Source of the DNA: Turbatrix aceti
Taxonomy: Eukaryota; Nematoda; Chromadorea; Rhabditida; Panagrolaimidae
Direction: 5' to 3'
Assembly (NCBI GenBank): GCA_963969345.1
Contig: OZ017767.1
Coordinates: forward strand, 186,001 to 250,000
Length of the DNA stretch: 64,000 nucleotides
Shown here: one piece after another, positions 54,092-64,000 of the stretch
Layout: the number at the start of each line of letters is the position of its first letter
How positions within the stretch are numbered: position 1 is the first letter of the stretch
The notes under the pieces: generated by a model
Databases searched by the model: none
Told to the model about the DNA's origin: nothing
The model's input: the letters and a program-made list of their open reading frames with translations, nothing else
Made by a program: the position numbers and the translations under genes

Positions 54092-57000
54092 AAATAAAAA
54101 AAATCAGATCTACGTATTCTATTCGTTAACTGCATATTTAAATTATACGTAAAAATCAATTACAAAAATCACAAATAACGCTAATTAATTCCAACGAAAA
54201 CAAAATCTATTATAAAGAAAAGTAAAACTAATGATCGGATGAATAAAAGAAAAGAAAATCAGATAAACGTAAAATTTTGTGAGTATCCATAAATAATAAT
54301 CACAAAACATACCACTAAAAAACCATTGCGCAATACAATATATGCAACTCAAAAAATAAATACTTAGAAAAAAACATCATCATTAACTTGCGCATAAAAA
54401 TACAGGAATATTGCTCACAGTAAAATAACAAATGTGGGTTTGAAGAAAAAAGGTAAGATTTGGCGGAAACAATGCCTTCTTACCTCCTTCCTTCCTACAG
54501 TCTGCAGGGGGAAATGGGGAAGACAGAGAAGGGATGATATCCATGATCAAAGGAATAATAGTGTCGTAAATTCAACAATTTTCAAATTGACGGGTTTTTC
54601 GTAGAAATCATTGTAATAATAAGTATGAGGCAACAAAGCGTGTCTTATTTGAGTCACGCGTTTTTGGCTGACCACTGAAGTGAGAAATGGACAAAGGAGG
54701 ACGCAAAGATGATACCGTATTTTCAAATTGGTCTGATATTCCGGGTGGTAGTTGATTTCAGTCAAAAAATGCTTTACGCAGATGAAAATCTGATAATATA
54801 TTCCATTAAAGTAAAGTCCGCTAACACTTTTCATTATTAAAATTTTTGTAAAATTTGTTTGGACAACATTTATGTTTGAAATACATTCCAAATCAGGAAA
54901 AAATTAAGCTTTCACGTAACAATTAACTTCTTTTTTCGCCAAAAATTTCTGTTTAAACCAGAACTTCGACTTTTCGGCCCATACCCCCTTATGTACCCTT
55001 TACAAAATTTGATCAGAATTTTTAGCCATGTATGTAATTAACAAAATCATCAAATCGATGTAAAAATAAATGATAAAATAAAAAACGGATATTTAAACAT
55101 AACAAAAAAAATAAATATTTTGGGGCATTCGGGGGCATTTTCGGGAGTTGGCGGCCTCATTCTTACAAGCTTAGGAAGATCTAGTCACTTAAAAATAAAT
55201 CAGACATATCGTTTTCAGACATATATAAATCAGATATATTGTATAGCTTAAAAAGTAAAGTAAAGTAAAGTATATCGTTTTCAATATAAATCCGAAATTT
55301 CTGCCAACTTCAAAAAAATAACGTAATTTTTTTCTGAAAAACATAACAAAAACCCATAATTTAAGGTACTTATAGAAAATTGAAAATCAAAAGTACTCAC
55401 AGCGTGTAGTCGTCATGTAAAGCCGTTCCAACAAAACGTCCGCCAAGCGCATATCCTCATTTCACTTCGGTGACGCAAATATTATACTTGCCAGTTCAGC
55501 ATAACTAAACTGACCAACTGACCGCCGAATAAAAAAATAATTACAAAACGCACAGAAAAAATCACCAAGCCAAATCAAAGTGCAAAAATACGACCGTGGT
55601 GATAACTTTTGTTTTCTTTTTTTTCGCGCGAAGTGAGGTCATCAAACGAAAGCTGTGAAGCACAATTTCTAAAAAAATTATTTTACAAAAAACATGGATA
55701 ATGTTTTGTCGAACAAATTTTTTTATTCATAAAAAAATCGGACAAGTTGCAAAAAAAATATTTTTCGTCTGTAACAATTTTCTGGGAACTAATGCCAGAT
55801 TATTTTTTTCACGTTGACCAATTTTGTCATCTCTAAACCCCAATCCGTTTAAAAAATATATGTACGACAATAAAGAAAATATTTCAAATATTTTGACAGA
55901 TGAAAATCAAAAATATGCCGGAGATGATCCATATCGGCCTTGACGTGAAATCCAGCGACGCACAGTGGCGGCAAAGCGAGGGGGAAATCAAGAAGTCGAC
56001 AAAATGAATGCCCGTGACAAAACAAGTTACCACTGATCCTTTTTTCATCTTTTACGCGAAAGAGATCAAAAATGGCAAAACTGTTAAATCCCTCCTCCGC
56101 CGATCGGGGCGGAGGATTTAGCCGATTTAGTCAAAATATCCCTTTGGCATGAAAATAGAAAGGAAAAAAATAATACATCAGAAAAAAGTTAGGAAGCAAA
56201 AGGCAACAAGTGGGGAGATATAACCGGTTGTTGTTGGGGGTTGTTATTTGTAACGTTCACTGACCGCGCTACCACGCAGTATACTGGTTGAATGAGGGGA
56301 ATTACCGCTTCGATGTATAGGCCGGGTGCTACCGGATGATTTTTTTCTCATCGTTCCTTTTTTGTATCAGTCAGCGCTTTTCTTTCATTTTCCTTTTGTT
56401 CCACCATCAAAACGTTACCAAAAAAATTTTGTGGATGAGGTATTTTCGTGGCAGAGATTGAAAAGACGAGCAGCGGCAGAAAAAAAGTGTTTCTGGTAGG
56501 TACAGTCAGTCTCAAGCTTCGCAGAAACCGGTAGAATAACACCAAAGACACGGAAAGCAAGCATCAGAATGAGTTTAGTCAAAGAAATGAAGCGCTCGTG
56601 AAGTAACGCAAAAGAAAAATATATCATTTGAAATGTAATCCATAGTACCTCAGGTAACATAATATAAAAATCTAATCCTAGTAGAAAAAATAACAGTACA
56701 ACACGGCTTTATTTATAAAATGAAGAGTACAATCTTGACGGGAAAAAATATTGCGATAGCAGAGAGAAAAAATAGAAAAGCCGGAGAAACAATATCGTGA
56801 TCGCGAATAGTAGGCCTAACAACGTCAAAACTAATGCAAAAGCCGAAGTAGGCCTAACAACGTTATACAATTGTTCTAACGACGACAAAGCCTAAAAATG
56901 ATCGAGCGACGTTCTTTATCGATTGATTGCCTGTTTGTTCAGTGCTGTTACCTCTTTTGCCCTTTCGTGCCAAAAAACAACCCCCTTTATTCTTTATGCT

Positions 57001-57150
57001 CTTGATTCCGCTGTTCGAAGGAATTTGCGGCTCGCGCACAACGCTGTTCGCATCGTTTCTCGCACACACCAAAATGTACGGGAAAGCCGCAGCCCCGACG
57101 GACGCACACACGCGACTCGCTTCACTCAGAAAAACAAGAATCACTTGGCG
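54092..57150. other. Intergenic DNA upstream of the small heat shock gene
   Basis: AT-rich, with an isolated AAAGT tail at about 55251-55271 (family A tail without its body) and a short hairpin near 56090-56135 (AAATCC/GGCGGAGGATTT). Several ORFs at 56860-57230 overlap on both strands and are shadows of a GC-richer promoter region. No gene is called. Confidence 0.45.
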
Positions 57151-57151
57151 G

Positions 57152-57176
57152 TTCTGGAAACTTCTGGGACGTTCCG
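57152..57176 (+). promoter_or_regulatory. Heat shock element, five phased pentamers
   Basis: TTC at 57152, GAA at 57157, TTC at 57162, GGA (one mismatch to GAA) at 57167 and TTC at 57172 alternate with exact 5-bp spacing, which is the binding site for trimeric heat shock factor. It lies about 45 bp upstream of the TATA box and about 145 bp upstream of the start codon. Confidence 0.88.
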
Positions 57177-57195
57177 AGGAAGGCGCGGATAGGCA

Positions 57196-57203
57196 TATAT
57201 AAG
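57196..57203 (+). promoter_or_regulatory. TATA box of the small heat shock gene
   Basis: TATATAAG sits about 100 bp before the start codon, predicting a transcription start near 57225-57230 and a 5' UTR of about 70 nt. Unlike the neighbouring genes, no splice acceptor is needed here. Confidence 0.85.
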
Positions 57204-57297
57204 CACGAAGCAAGTCTTCTTCCTTCAACCTTTGATTCCGAGATCAAGTGTTGTTTTCTGCGAATTCAGCTTTTTTTCTATCCAGCGTTCTTCCATT

Positions 57298-57828
57298 ATG
57301 TCTCTCTGGCTGTATGACCCCTACGGCGTCGACGTCCCCCGTCCGCGTCCGCGTCGCCAGGTCCAGCGCTACCAGGATCCATTCCTCTCGCTTCTGACCG
57401 AGCCACTGGACATCCTCGACTCTTTCCTCGACACTGGCAACCAGGTTCAGGTCCGTGGAAACCCCGGCAAGCTCTCCGTCGATCGCGATGGTAACTTTTC
57501 GTACGCCGTCGACACTTCTGGCTTCCATCCGGATGAAATCAAGGTCAACCTCGAAGGCAACGAAGTCGTGGTCTCCGGTGAGCACAGCGAGAACCGAAAC
57601 AACGAGTCCGTTCACCGGAGCTTTGTCCGTCGCGTCGCCCTTCCCGAGGACTCGAATCTCGAGACTCTCAAGTGCGACCTCGAGGGCAGCAACCGTCTTC
57701 TGATCTCTGGAGTCCGCAAGATCCTTCCCGGCGTTCAGAAGCGTTCTATTCCGATCAACATCGTGCCTACCGATGGCAACGCCTCGGTTCAGCAGCAATC
57801 GGCTACCACTCCTGCTCAGAAGAATTAG
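57298..57828 (+). CDS. Small heat shock protein (alpha-crystallin family), 176 aa
   Basis: Single exon. The start is the ATG at 57298 (MSLWLYDPYG); the frame is open upstream, but that part lies in the 5' UTR between TATA box and ATG. It is an ATP-independent chaperone that holds unfolding proteins as oligomers. The alpha-crystallin domain spans about residues 57-142 (GKLSVDRDGNFSYAVDTSGF through LEGSNRLLISGV), with the conserved HRSFVRRVALPED segment. The C-terminal extension carries SIPINI, the I-x-I motif that links dimers into oligomers. The N-terminal arm is Arg/Pro-rich and short. The gene is intronless, as many heat shock genes are, and the HSE plus TATA box predict strong stress induction. 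AATAAA at about 57902 is a plausible polyadenylation signal. Confidence 0.95.
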   Translation: MSLWLYDPYGVDVPRPRPRRQVQRYQDPFLSLLTEPLDILDSFLDTGNQVQVRGNPGKLSVDRDGNFSYAVDTSGFHPDEIKVNLEGNEVVVSGEHSENRNNESVHRSFVRRVALPEDSNLETLKCDLEGSNRLLISGVRKILPGVQKRSIPINIVPTDGNASVQQQSATTPAQKN

Positions 57829-58848
57829 CCAGGTACGGTTGTTTTTGGTAATTCATTATTATCGTAATTTTGTACAATACATATGTCTACTGTCGGTGAA
57901 CCAATAAATTATTATTTGTGAAACCAACGAACTGAATAGGCTAGGGTGTACTTGGTAGGGGGAACACAGGTGTCGTAGTCTTATTCGTGGTAGTCGTTAT
58001 TGTTGACAACTCGCCGTGCGATCTTTCAGCAGTTCAAACCTGGAAGGCATACATACATGAACGTCCGCGATAAACAGTACCAAAATGATCATTTGGATTT
58101 GGATAAATTAGTATTTCTGACAATATCGGTAATTTCCCCCTCGTCACCGGTCGTCATTGCAAGATGGAGCACCTCAGAACCACTCCACTCAATGGAAAAA
58201 AAATACAAACATACAGATATTAAAAAAATTGTTCATGAACAAACACGAACGAACAAAAGTGTTCCAACCAGTCGTGCCTGTAAGCATGTAACGAGTAGCT
58301 CAAACAATATACATATTTGGGAAAATCAAGCGCTGCCAAATCGGGGCGGTCTGGTGGTGACTAATTGGTAGTCAGTCCCTCACCCTGTTCAATATCCCCA
58401 TATCATACCATTGTTTATTCCATTGTATTATATAGACATCAAATAAGACATAAAAAAGCAACAAATTTAATGTAAGAAAAAAAGTGATGAAGAGTATCTT
58501 CGGCAATATAGTCATCGGCATTAACAATATAAAGAATAAATTGTTGTGGAAGAAAGAAGAATGTAGGTAGCATCATGAGGACAGGTAAGAGATACGATCC
58601 AAAGTAAAAATTAACTGAAAAAAATGTAAGTAAAAAAATTTGTTAGAAAAAATCAGAAAATAAATACACTTCAGGCAGATATATTTGTTGATTCACCTTT
58701 TTGTGGCACTTTGGGTAAACATTAAAACAAAAATATACTGGGGAGTAAAAAAGTTGTACAGTTTTCGTTTTTGGGAGTGAAAGTATTCCGGGAAAGTGAA
58801 CAAAAAACTATTTAAAGAAGTAAGCTCACCAAAGCAAAAGAACGTTTT
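57829..58848. other. 3' flanks of the heat shock and AT-hook genes
   Basis: CCAATAAATT near 57900 is the likely polyadenylation signal of the heat shock gene. The plus-strand ORF at 58000-58371 is unrecognised and unsupported. The minus-strand AT-hook gene ends at 58849 and its 3' UTR should lie here. Confidence 0.5.
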
Positions 58849-61042
58849 CTATTCGCCGTCGGATGATATTTCATGGATTTCTGGTTCTTCGTGCTGCTCC
58901 TCCGAGAAGGTGACCATTTCTTCTTCCTGGTCGGCGTCATCGCCCTCGTGCAGAGCCCCCTGTTCATGTTCCTCTTGTTCATCGGCACTCTTCTCTTGCA
59001 GAGCGGCACCCTCTTCGCCGGGTTCCGGATCACCCATTTGAACGTCGTCATCCCCGTCTCCGCTGCCAGAAAACGAGTCCGGAGCCTCATCATGGACGAC
59101 TTCCATCTCGTTGCTTGCCTGTGCCTCCTCAGCATCACCACCATCATTTGCATTGCGTTCATCATCGCTCAGCTTGATCGTTTCGCCGGTCGACTGGGGT
59201 TCTTCTTCTTCGTCGTCATCGGTATCTAGCGTGACGTAGTCGTCTTCTTCCTTTTCCGCAGAAAACTCCTTGTGAGCAGCTTCTTCAGCACCGACAGCCT
59301 CCTCCGTAGCCCGAAGGAGAAGTTCAGTCGCGCTCAGGTTACCGTAATCCTCGTCATCACGGCCATCATCATTGGCGGCAGCGGCATCTGATCCAATGAA
59401 GTCGGTCATGAACTTGATGAGATCGTTGGGCACCCAGTTAGCATCTCCCGTCGTCCGAGGTTGCGGGAGCGACGGACGCTGAGGCATGGACACAAAGCGC
59501 TGGGGCTTGGGAATCATGTACGGATTCGGCCGAGGAACGAGACGAGGCCGGCCTCGAGATCGTTTCATCAAAATCGGCGGCGAAGAAACTCGAGGACGAC
59601 TGATGAGGTGATCCCGACCGATAATCGACGGAACGGCGGAAGCGCTGGACGCCAAAGTCGTCCCAGCCAAGGGCGTGATCCTTGCTGAGCTTCGCCCGGC
59701 CGAGTCGGGACTGCCCCGGAGAACCGCTCCGTTGTTGGCCTTCGCAGCGGAATCCAGAAGGGCCTTCAGGGTAGACATGGGCTTGACAGTATTGGCCGAT
59801 GGAGGCGGCCCCGAGCTGGATCCCCCAGACACGGTAACGCCAGTGGAGCGCGTCAGCACGCCGGATGCACCACCACTGGTCGACGGGGCATTTGTGGTGG
59901 CGTTCGCAATTTGATTTCTGATGGCCTGATGAGTGTAAGAGTTAGACGGAATCATGTAGGACGACTTCGGAGGACGACCTCGACCGCGAGCCGGGCGGAT
60001 CAGGGGATGAGGATACTGAATAGGCGGCGGTTGTTGTTGTATTTGTTGCTTGAGAAGCACAATCTCGGTTTGAAGGCCTTTGATCGTTTTCTCAAGTTGA
60101 GACACTTTTGCGGTTAGGAATTCGTTACCTGAAAAAAAACGTTGCAGAAAAAAATACAGCAGAACAAAAGTAACATAAACAAAGTAATCGAAAAGTTTCA
60201 AAAAAATCTTAACGTAAACCAAAAAACGTAACAAAAAAAACCTTATCGTACGTACCGTAACATTTTTACCTAAAACTGCAAAAACTAACAAAAATAACTG
60301 TAGTTACGATTTCTCATTAAAAACGTTACGCAATCAAAATAGGGTTAAAAAAACTCACTTTTTTTGCATTCTTCATAATCACCTCTGATTTTGTCCTTCT
60401 CTTCAGTGAGATTCCGACACCGTCGTTCGAGGTGGCTATCGCGTTCATTTGTAAATATCCGCCTCCTGTCAAACGGCAGCCTCACGTTTCCAGCTGCCGA
60501 AGCAGGCAGCACCGCACCCGGTGGAAGGACAGGCCGATAGACAGCCGTAGACCCAAGTCGCTTTTCGCCAGGCCGAAAGAGCCCGGTTGTTTTGGTCGTT
60601 GTCGAGGTGGTCGTCAGTGCTACTGAACTGCTCGATGCAGCAGCCGCAGCAGTCGCGATGCCAGCAGTGTGCAACCCAGAAGAGGGAAGGATGCGCGTCA
60701 CCGTTGGTCGGATTTGAGTCGTCGTGGTTGTTGTCGACGATGGCTGGGGGGTCGTCGGAGGCCGGGAAGAAGCGGGGGGAGCATCGCCGGCGGCTGTGTC
60801 TGCGCTCCGGGGGATCGGCGCATCGAGGCAGACCACATCGTCGTCGTCGTCATCATCCGTGGCTCCAGGCGACGGATTGGGCTTCGCAGGCGGCGCTGAT
60901 ATGATTACTAAAAAGCAATCCGGTAAGACGTTTTATGCCAACCCAGAAGAAACTTACATGGACGCTTAGGAAAATTCAGAATAGCAGGACGCGTCGTCGA
61001 GGTGAAAGGCGGAACCTTACGGATAACATGATTACCGTTCAT
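58849..61042 (-). CDS. AT-hook, coiled-coil, acidic-tail nuclear protein, about 637 aa
   Basis: Exons: 61042-60958, 60907-60359, 60128-58849; phases agree, total 1914 nt. I do not recognise the family. In order: short N-terminus; acidic Asp run and VVCLDAPIP (about 50); low-complexity Pro/Thr/Ala stretch; a coiled coil crossing the last junction (about 185-245: RDSHLERRCRNLTEEKDKI, then LTAKVSQLEKTIKGLQTEI); a first AT-hook core GRGRPPK near 260; Ser/Gly-rich linker; a second hook SRGRPR; and a long acidic Glu/Asp-rich tail (about 470-637) ending EIHEISSDGE. AT-hooks bind the minor groove of AT-rich DNA, and acidic tails are common in chromatin proteins, so a nuclear role is inferred. The start is the first ATG after an acceptor 2 nt upstream. 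Confidence 0.75.
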
Positions 61043-61044
61043 GT

Positions 61045-61053
61045 CTGAGTAAC
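61045..61053 (-). other. Probable spliced-leader acceptor of the AT-hook gene
   Basis: On the minus strand, GTTACTCAG ends 2 nt before the ATG at 61042. The polypyrimidine tract is weak, so this is less certain than the other acceptors. An upstream exon may exist. Confidence 0.35.
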
Positions 61054-61999
61054 GACAACAAATTTTCGTCTGTCAGACAGAATAATAAAAACCGCAAACC
61101 GGATAAAACATACAATCGATAGAAAACTTTTTTTCGCTTCAAGACAAACAAATTATTATTCCAAAAATTCGCATTAAATGCTTGGCATTATGCGACGAAC
61201 ACAAAATGTTCGCGAGCTTTTTTGTGAGTTGTCCAAATGTGGTCTCGCAGCGAAATTTGATTTTATATTTGTGAGAAACACAATTTTATTACCTCGGTAC
61301 ATATCCGACACTTTCCAGATATTTTGTAAATTGCATTTTGTGTTTTTTTTTAAACGAAAGAAAAAAGAAGGACATCGAGGAACCTGAAACTTTGTAATGA
61401 TGAAGCCGTTGTCGTTTGCCATCTTTCGTGTTGAGAATACTAACATTCAAGCATAAACGTAAACATATACATATTTGACTAGTTGTACGATGAGTCATCG
61501 ATGTCTTTGCTTTGGGAGCGAATTCATAAGATACCACACTTGAAGTAATAAATAACAGAAATTTCGATTACGTTGAGGCAATGCGCAATGTGTCATGTGG
61601 GATGGAAAATTGTTTTAAAGGCAAATTTTACGTGAAATTTGAAGATTTAGGATTTTTTGGTTAAAAAATAGTAGAAATGTTTTTTTGTTTTTACCATTTT
61701 TGCAAGCACATTTCCCTCCACTTTCTTAGTACGCTAAAATAAGTTACATCTTGATAAGAAATCAGTCATCAGATCTCACTTTCTTCCTTCTCCAAGTCGC
61801 TGTTTGTCAAACATAAAACATTGATTGATTCATCATTCACTGTTTTACGCCAAGTGAAAAAATCGTTAGTAAACTATCTAGTGAACATTGTATTTTTTTC
61901 TAAATTTTTGTCAGTTGAAGCTGGATCCAATTTTACGCTTTTCATGATATTTTGTTTGTTAAAAAATTGAACGAAACTAAAAACTATATCAAAGTAGAA
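61054..61999. other. Shared upstream region between divergent genes
   Basis: About 1 kb between the AT-hook gene (-) and TIMP gene (+) start codons. It should hold both promoters. ORFs at 61174-61537 overlap on both strands; a minus-strand ATGGCAAACGACAACGG near 61421 has a coding look but no valid donor. Nothing is called. Confidence 0.4.
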
Positions 62000-62006
62000 T
62001 TTTCAG
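61998..62006 (+). other. Probable spliced-leader acceptor of the TIMP gene
   Basis: AATTTTCAG ends at 62006, 21 nt before the ATG at 62028. The sequence CAAAGTAGAATT occurs on both sides of it, at about 61989 and 62012, as a small direct repeat. Confidence 0.45.
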
Positions 62007-62027
62007 TTTGTCAAAGTAGAATTGAAA

Positions 62028-62912
62028 ATGAAGAATTGGAGCTTACGGGCTCTGCAAGGGGTGTTCCTCCTTAGCTTAATCGTTGCTATCGGACAAGCTT
62101 GCAAGTGCAAAACATCGACACCGTCTGAATCTTTTTGCCGAGCTCATTGGGGTAATTTTGTTTTATAATAAATTGAAATTTCCTTTTTTTCATTATCAAG
62201 ATGTTTTTTAAAATAGTTTTGTGATTTTTTGATCTAATTATAGAAATTTCCAGTTTTCTTTTTTTAACCCAAAAACCACTTTTTTACAGTTGCCCGAACA
62301 AAAGTTCTTCTCCGACAGACAAAACAACGTCTACCCGCGGGATTTGAACGCAAGGGACTCAACAATATTCGGTACACCGTCCACTTTTTAAATGTCTACA
62401 AGGTTAGTTTTTTTCTTCTTCTTTTTAGGAAGTGTCAAAAGCTCACCTTTTGTTGGCTACACGAGACAAAAAAAGATAAACTCTGTTATGGTGTGTATTT
62501 TTGATGATATTACACTTTGCTTCGCCTGGGGGGTCGCAAAAAGTTGTGGTACATAGTACCTTTTTGCATCCGTATAGCATTCTATATTTTTCTGCTATCT
62601 TGTTAGACAAATGATATTTTGCACATAACCCCTTTGTTCAACACACTTCAGAAGCCATTAAACGTGTCCATCCTTCCTCCGGAGATCTACACCCCTTCCG
62701 AACCCCCTGCTTGTGGTCTCTTGATCGAACCCGGCAAGGAATACCTTCTCGCCGGACGCATCGAAAACGGTTTTCCGACCACTGTACTCTGCGGTCAGGT
62801 GCTTCCGGATGACGCTTCATTACCTGCCTACGTGAATGTTCTTGAGTGGTCCCGTGTGACGCCAGCTCTCGTGAGTTCGCTGTCTTCTGGTCAACTCGAC
62901 AAAAATTGTTGA
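62028..62912 (+). CDS. TIMP-like metalloproteinase inhibitor, 3 exons, 165 aa
   Basis: Exons: 62028-62151, 62290-62402, 62652-62912; phases agree, total 498 nt. The N-terminal 24 residues are a signal peptide ending GQA, so the mature protein begins C-K-C, as TIMPs do; the free N-terminal Cys chelates the catalytic zinc of matrix metalloproteinases. Six cysteines (25, 27, 37, 100, 126, 165) have the spacing of the three disulfides of the TIMP N-domain (1-70, 3-99 and 13-124 in mammals). The segments PPACGLLIEPGKEYLLAGRI and VLCGQ match the conserved core. The C-terminal TIMP domain is absent, as in nematode TIMP-like proteins such as CRI-2. It is secreted and probably acts in the extracellular matrix or in innate-immune signalling (family knowledge). 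Confidence 0.9.
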
Positions 62913-64000
62913 GCACCGGCGTCACAATCACCTCCAAAGTTTTGAGGCTTTTGAAAGTGGTTTTTCTTGCCGGATACCTTGGTTCATGTGTCATTTCATT
63001 TCATTTCATTGCATTTATTTTCTGTGTTTTGTCTTGAACGTTTATTTTAACATTATTTACTAGAGTGTAAATACAGTAGCAAACGTGGTGTTTTGTCATC
63101 CGCGTAGGAACGACAAAGATCGTTCCCACTTGTGCTAAAAAGGTGACCACCCCCAGTGAAATCCAATTTCTGATGCCAGAGGACGTTCTTCATCAGCTGC
63201 GTGATTTTCATTAACTTTGTGTACCCGAGCCAGACCAATAAAATATTGAATGCGAACACAAAAAGAGGCGTGACGATACAGAAAGGGGTGTGTGTTAACG
63301 AACCATAGAAGTACGAAAGCACATACACACCACACGTGGGATGCCTATGACAACAACAACCTCATTTACCTTTGCTTTAGACTCTCTGAGCAACGAGGGG
63401 GCGGTGTGGATTGCCCTCTATGGTGCTGAACAAAGATGACAGGATGACCGTCGTAAAAGGAAAACACCGTTATGTAAAATGTTATTACTTGATAAAAATT
63501 AATAATACATCGAAGGTCTGGCCTGATGTGATATCAAAGAGTCCGGAAATCAAACAGTATTGTCAACATGGCAAATATAAATATTTGTGAATTTGAAACA
63601 TTGAATCTTGAAGCAGTCGTTGCTTCTAGTTGATACTGTGACCCCATGATTTGAGTAGTACGTTTGTTATTGTGTTACATGTGATTTACAATCTCAAAAA
63701 ATGATAGTTCAATAATTTGTTACACGGACTTTGTATTCTTCATTTTAAACTATTTGACCATCGATACAACCTCCTGTTTCGTGCACTCAAAAAACGGAAC
63801 ATGTGTGGTTACCAACTTTTATTTGCGACATCAAAATTAACTTTAACGTGATAAATTTGTTGCACCTTTGATTCTTGGCCCCCTTTTTCCGTATTTTTCT
63901 GATGCTTTAAAAGCGCTTTTTCTGTCTGTTTTTTTCAAGAGCCCCCCAGTTTTTTTTTCCTTGAAGCAAAAACACGTTGAATGCATACCATTACTACCAC
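62913..64000. other. 3' flank of TIMP gene, no further gene seen
   Basis: An ATTTC-repeat stretch near 62992-63012 and AATAAA at about 63238 are the only notable features. ORFs at 63053-63335 overlap in two frames and are unrecognised. Confidence 0.5.

Noticed and set aside
57244..57798. 184-codon minus-strand ORF
   Set aside because: Antisense shadow of the small heat shock protein; codon symmetry in GC-rich coding DNA explains it.
60159..60240. GTAAC-like words in the AT-hook gene intron
   Set aside because: Only isolated AAAGTAACATAA words; not enough of the repeat unit to call a copy.
61178..61446. Possible upstream exon of the AT-hook gene
   Set aside because: A coding-looking ATG near 61421 exists, but no donor in the right phase joins it to the first exon.

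Overview
This window is eukaryotic and most likely from a nematode. It is AT-rich and gene-poor, with GC-richer exons. Many introns are only 45-60 nt and end in a short T-rich stretch plus AG. Five of the seven protein genes have a good 3' splice site 2-36 nt upstream of the start codon and no evident upstream exon, which is the mark of spliced-leader trans-splicing. The casein-kinase-1-like kinase is of the type greatly expanded in nematodes, and the TIMP has only the N-terminal domain. The species cannot be fixed from the sequence.

Layout. 1-14.7 kb: no confident gene; AT-rich DNA with a hAT-type MITE (1033-1441), 3' ends of non-LTR retrotransposons and two weak coding-like stretches. 14.7-16.6 kb (+): SLC22-type organic ion transporter, six exons, followed by a decayed copy of its own last exon that carries a nested retroelement. 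18.6-20.3 kb (+): sphingosine kinase, three exons, convergent with a CK1/TTBK-like kinase (20.5-21.6 kb, -). 22.3-42.0 kb (-): a complete DAAM-type formin, eleven exons, about 1160 residues. Its 3' introns are tiny; two 5' introns (4.6 and 7.9 kb) hold a Tc1/mariner-like MITE, a truncated RTE-like element, an inverted pair of a second retroelement family and several perfect palindromes. 42.3-43.2 kb: an 863-bp foldback element. 43.2-57.1 kb: intergenic, with GTAAC-rich repeats, retroelement tails and a young LTR retrotransposon (51528-53915) whose identical 394-bp LTRs flank one ORF joining Gag to an integrase C-terminus. 57.3-57.8 kb (+): intronless small heat shock protein with a heat shock element and TATA box. 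58.8-61.0 kb (-): AT-hook, coiled-coil, acidic-tail nuclear protein of no recognised family. 62.0-62.9 kb (+): TIMP, three exons, head-to-head with the AT-hook gene.

The genes are unrelated housekeeping, signalling and stress genes and do not form a pathway. I found no CRISPR array, rRNA, convincing tRNA or bacterial-type operon. The notable material is the mobile DNA. For eleven elements I could read the boundaries from target-site duplications: two hAT MITEs (8 bp), one Tc1/mariner-like MITE (TA), one foldback (5 bp), one LTR element (5 bp) and six short target-primed non-LTR insertions (10-13 bp). Exon joins were worked out by hand from splice signals, reading phase and known family sequence; they have not been tested against transcripts.
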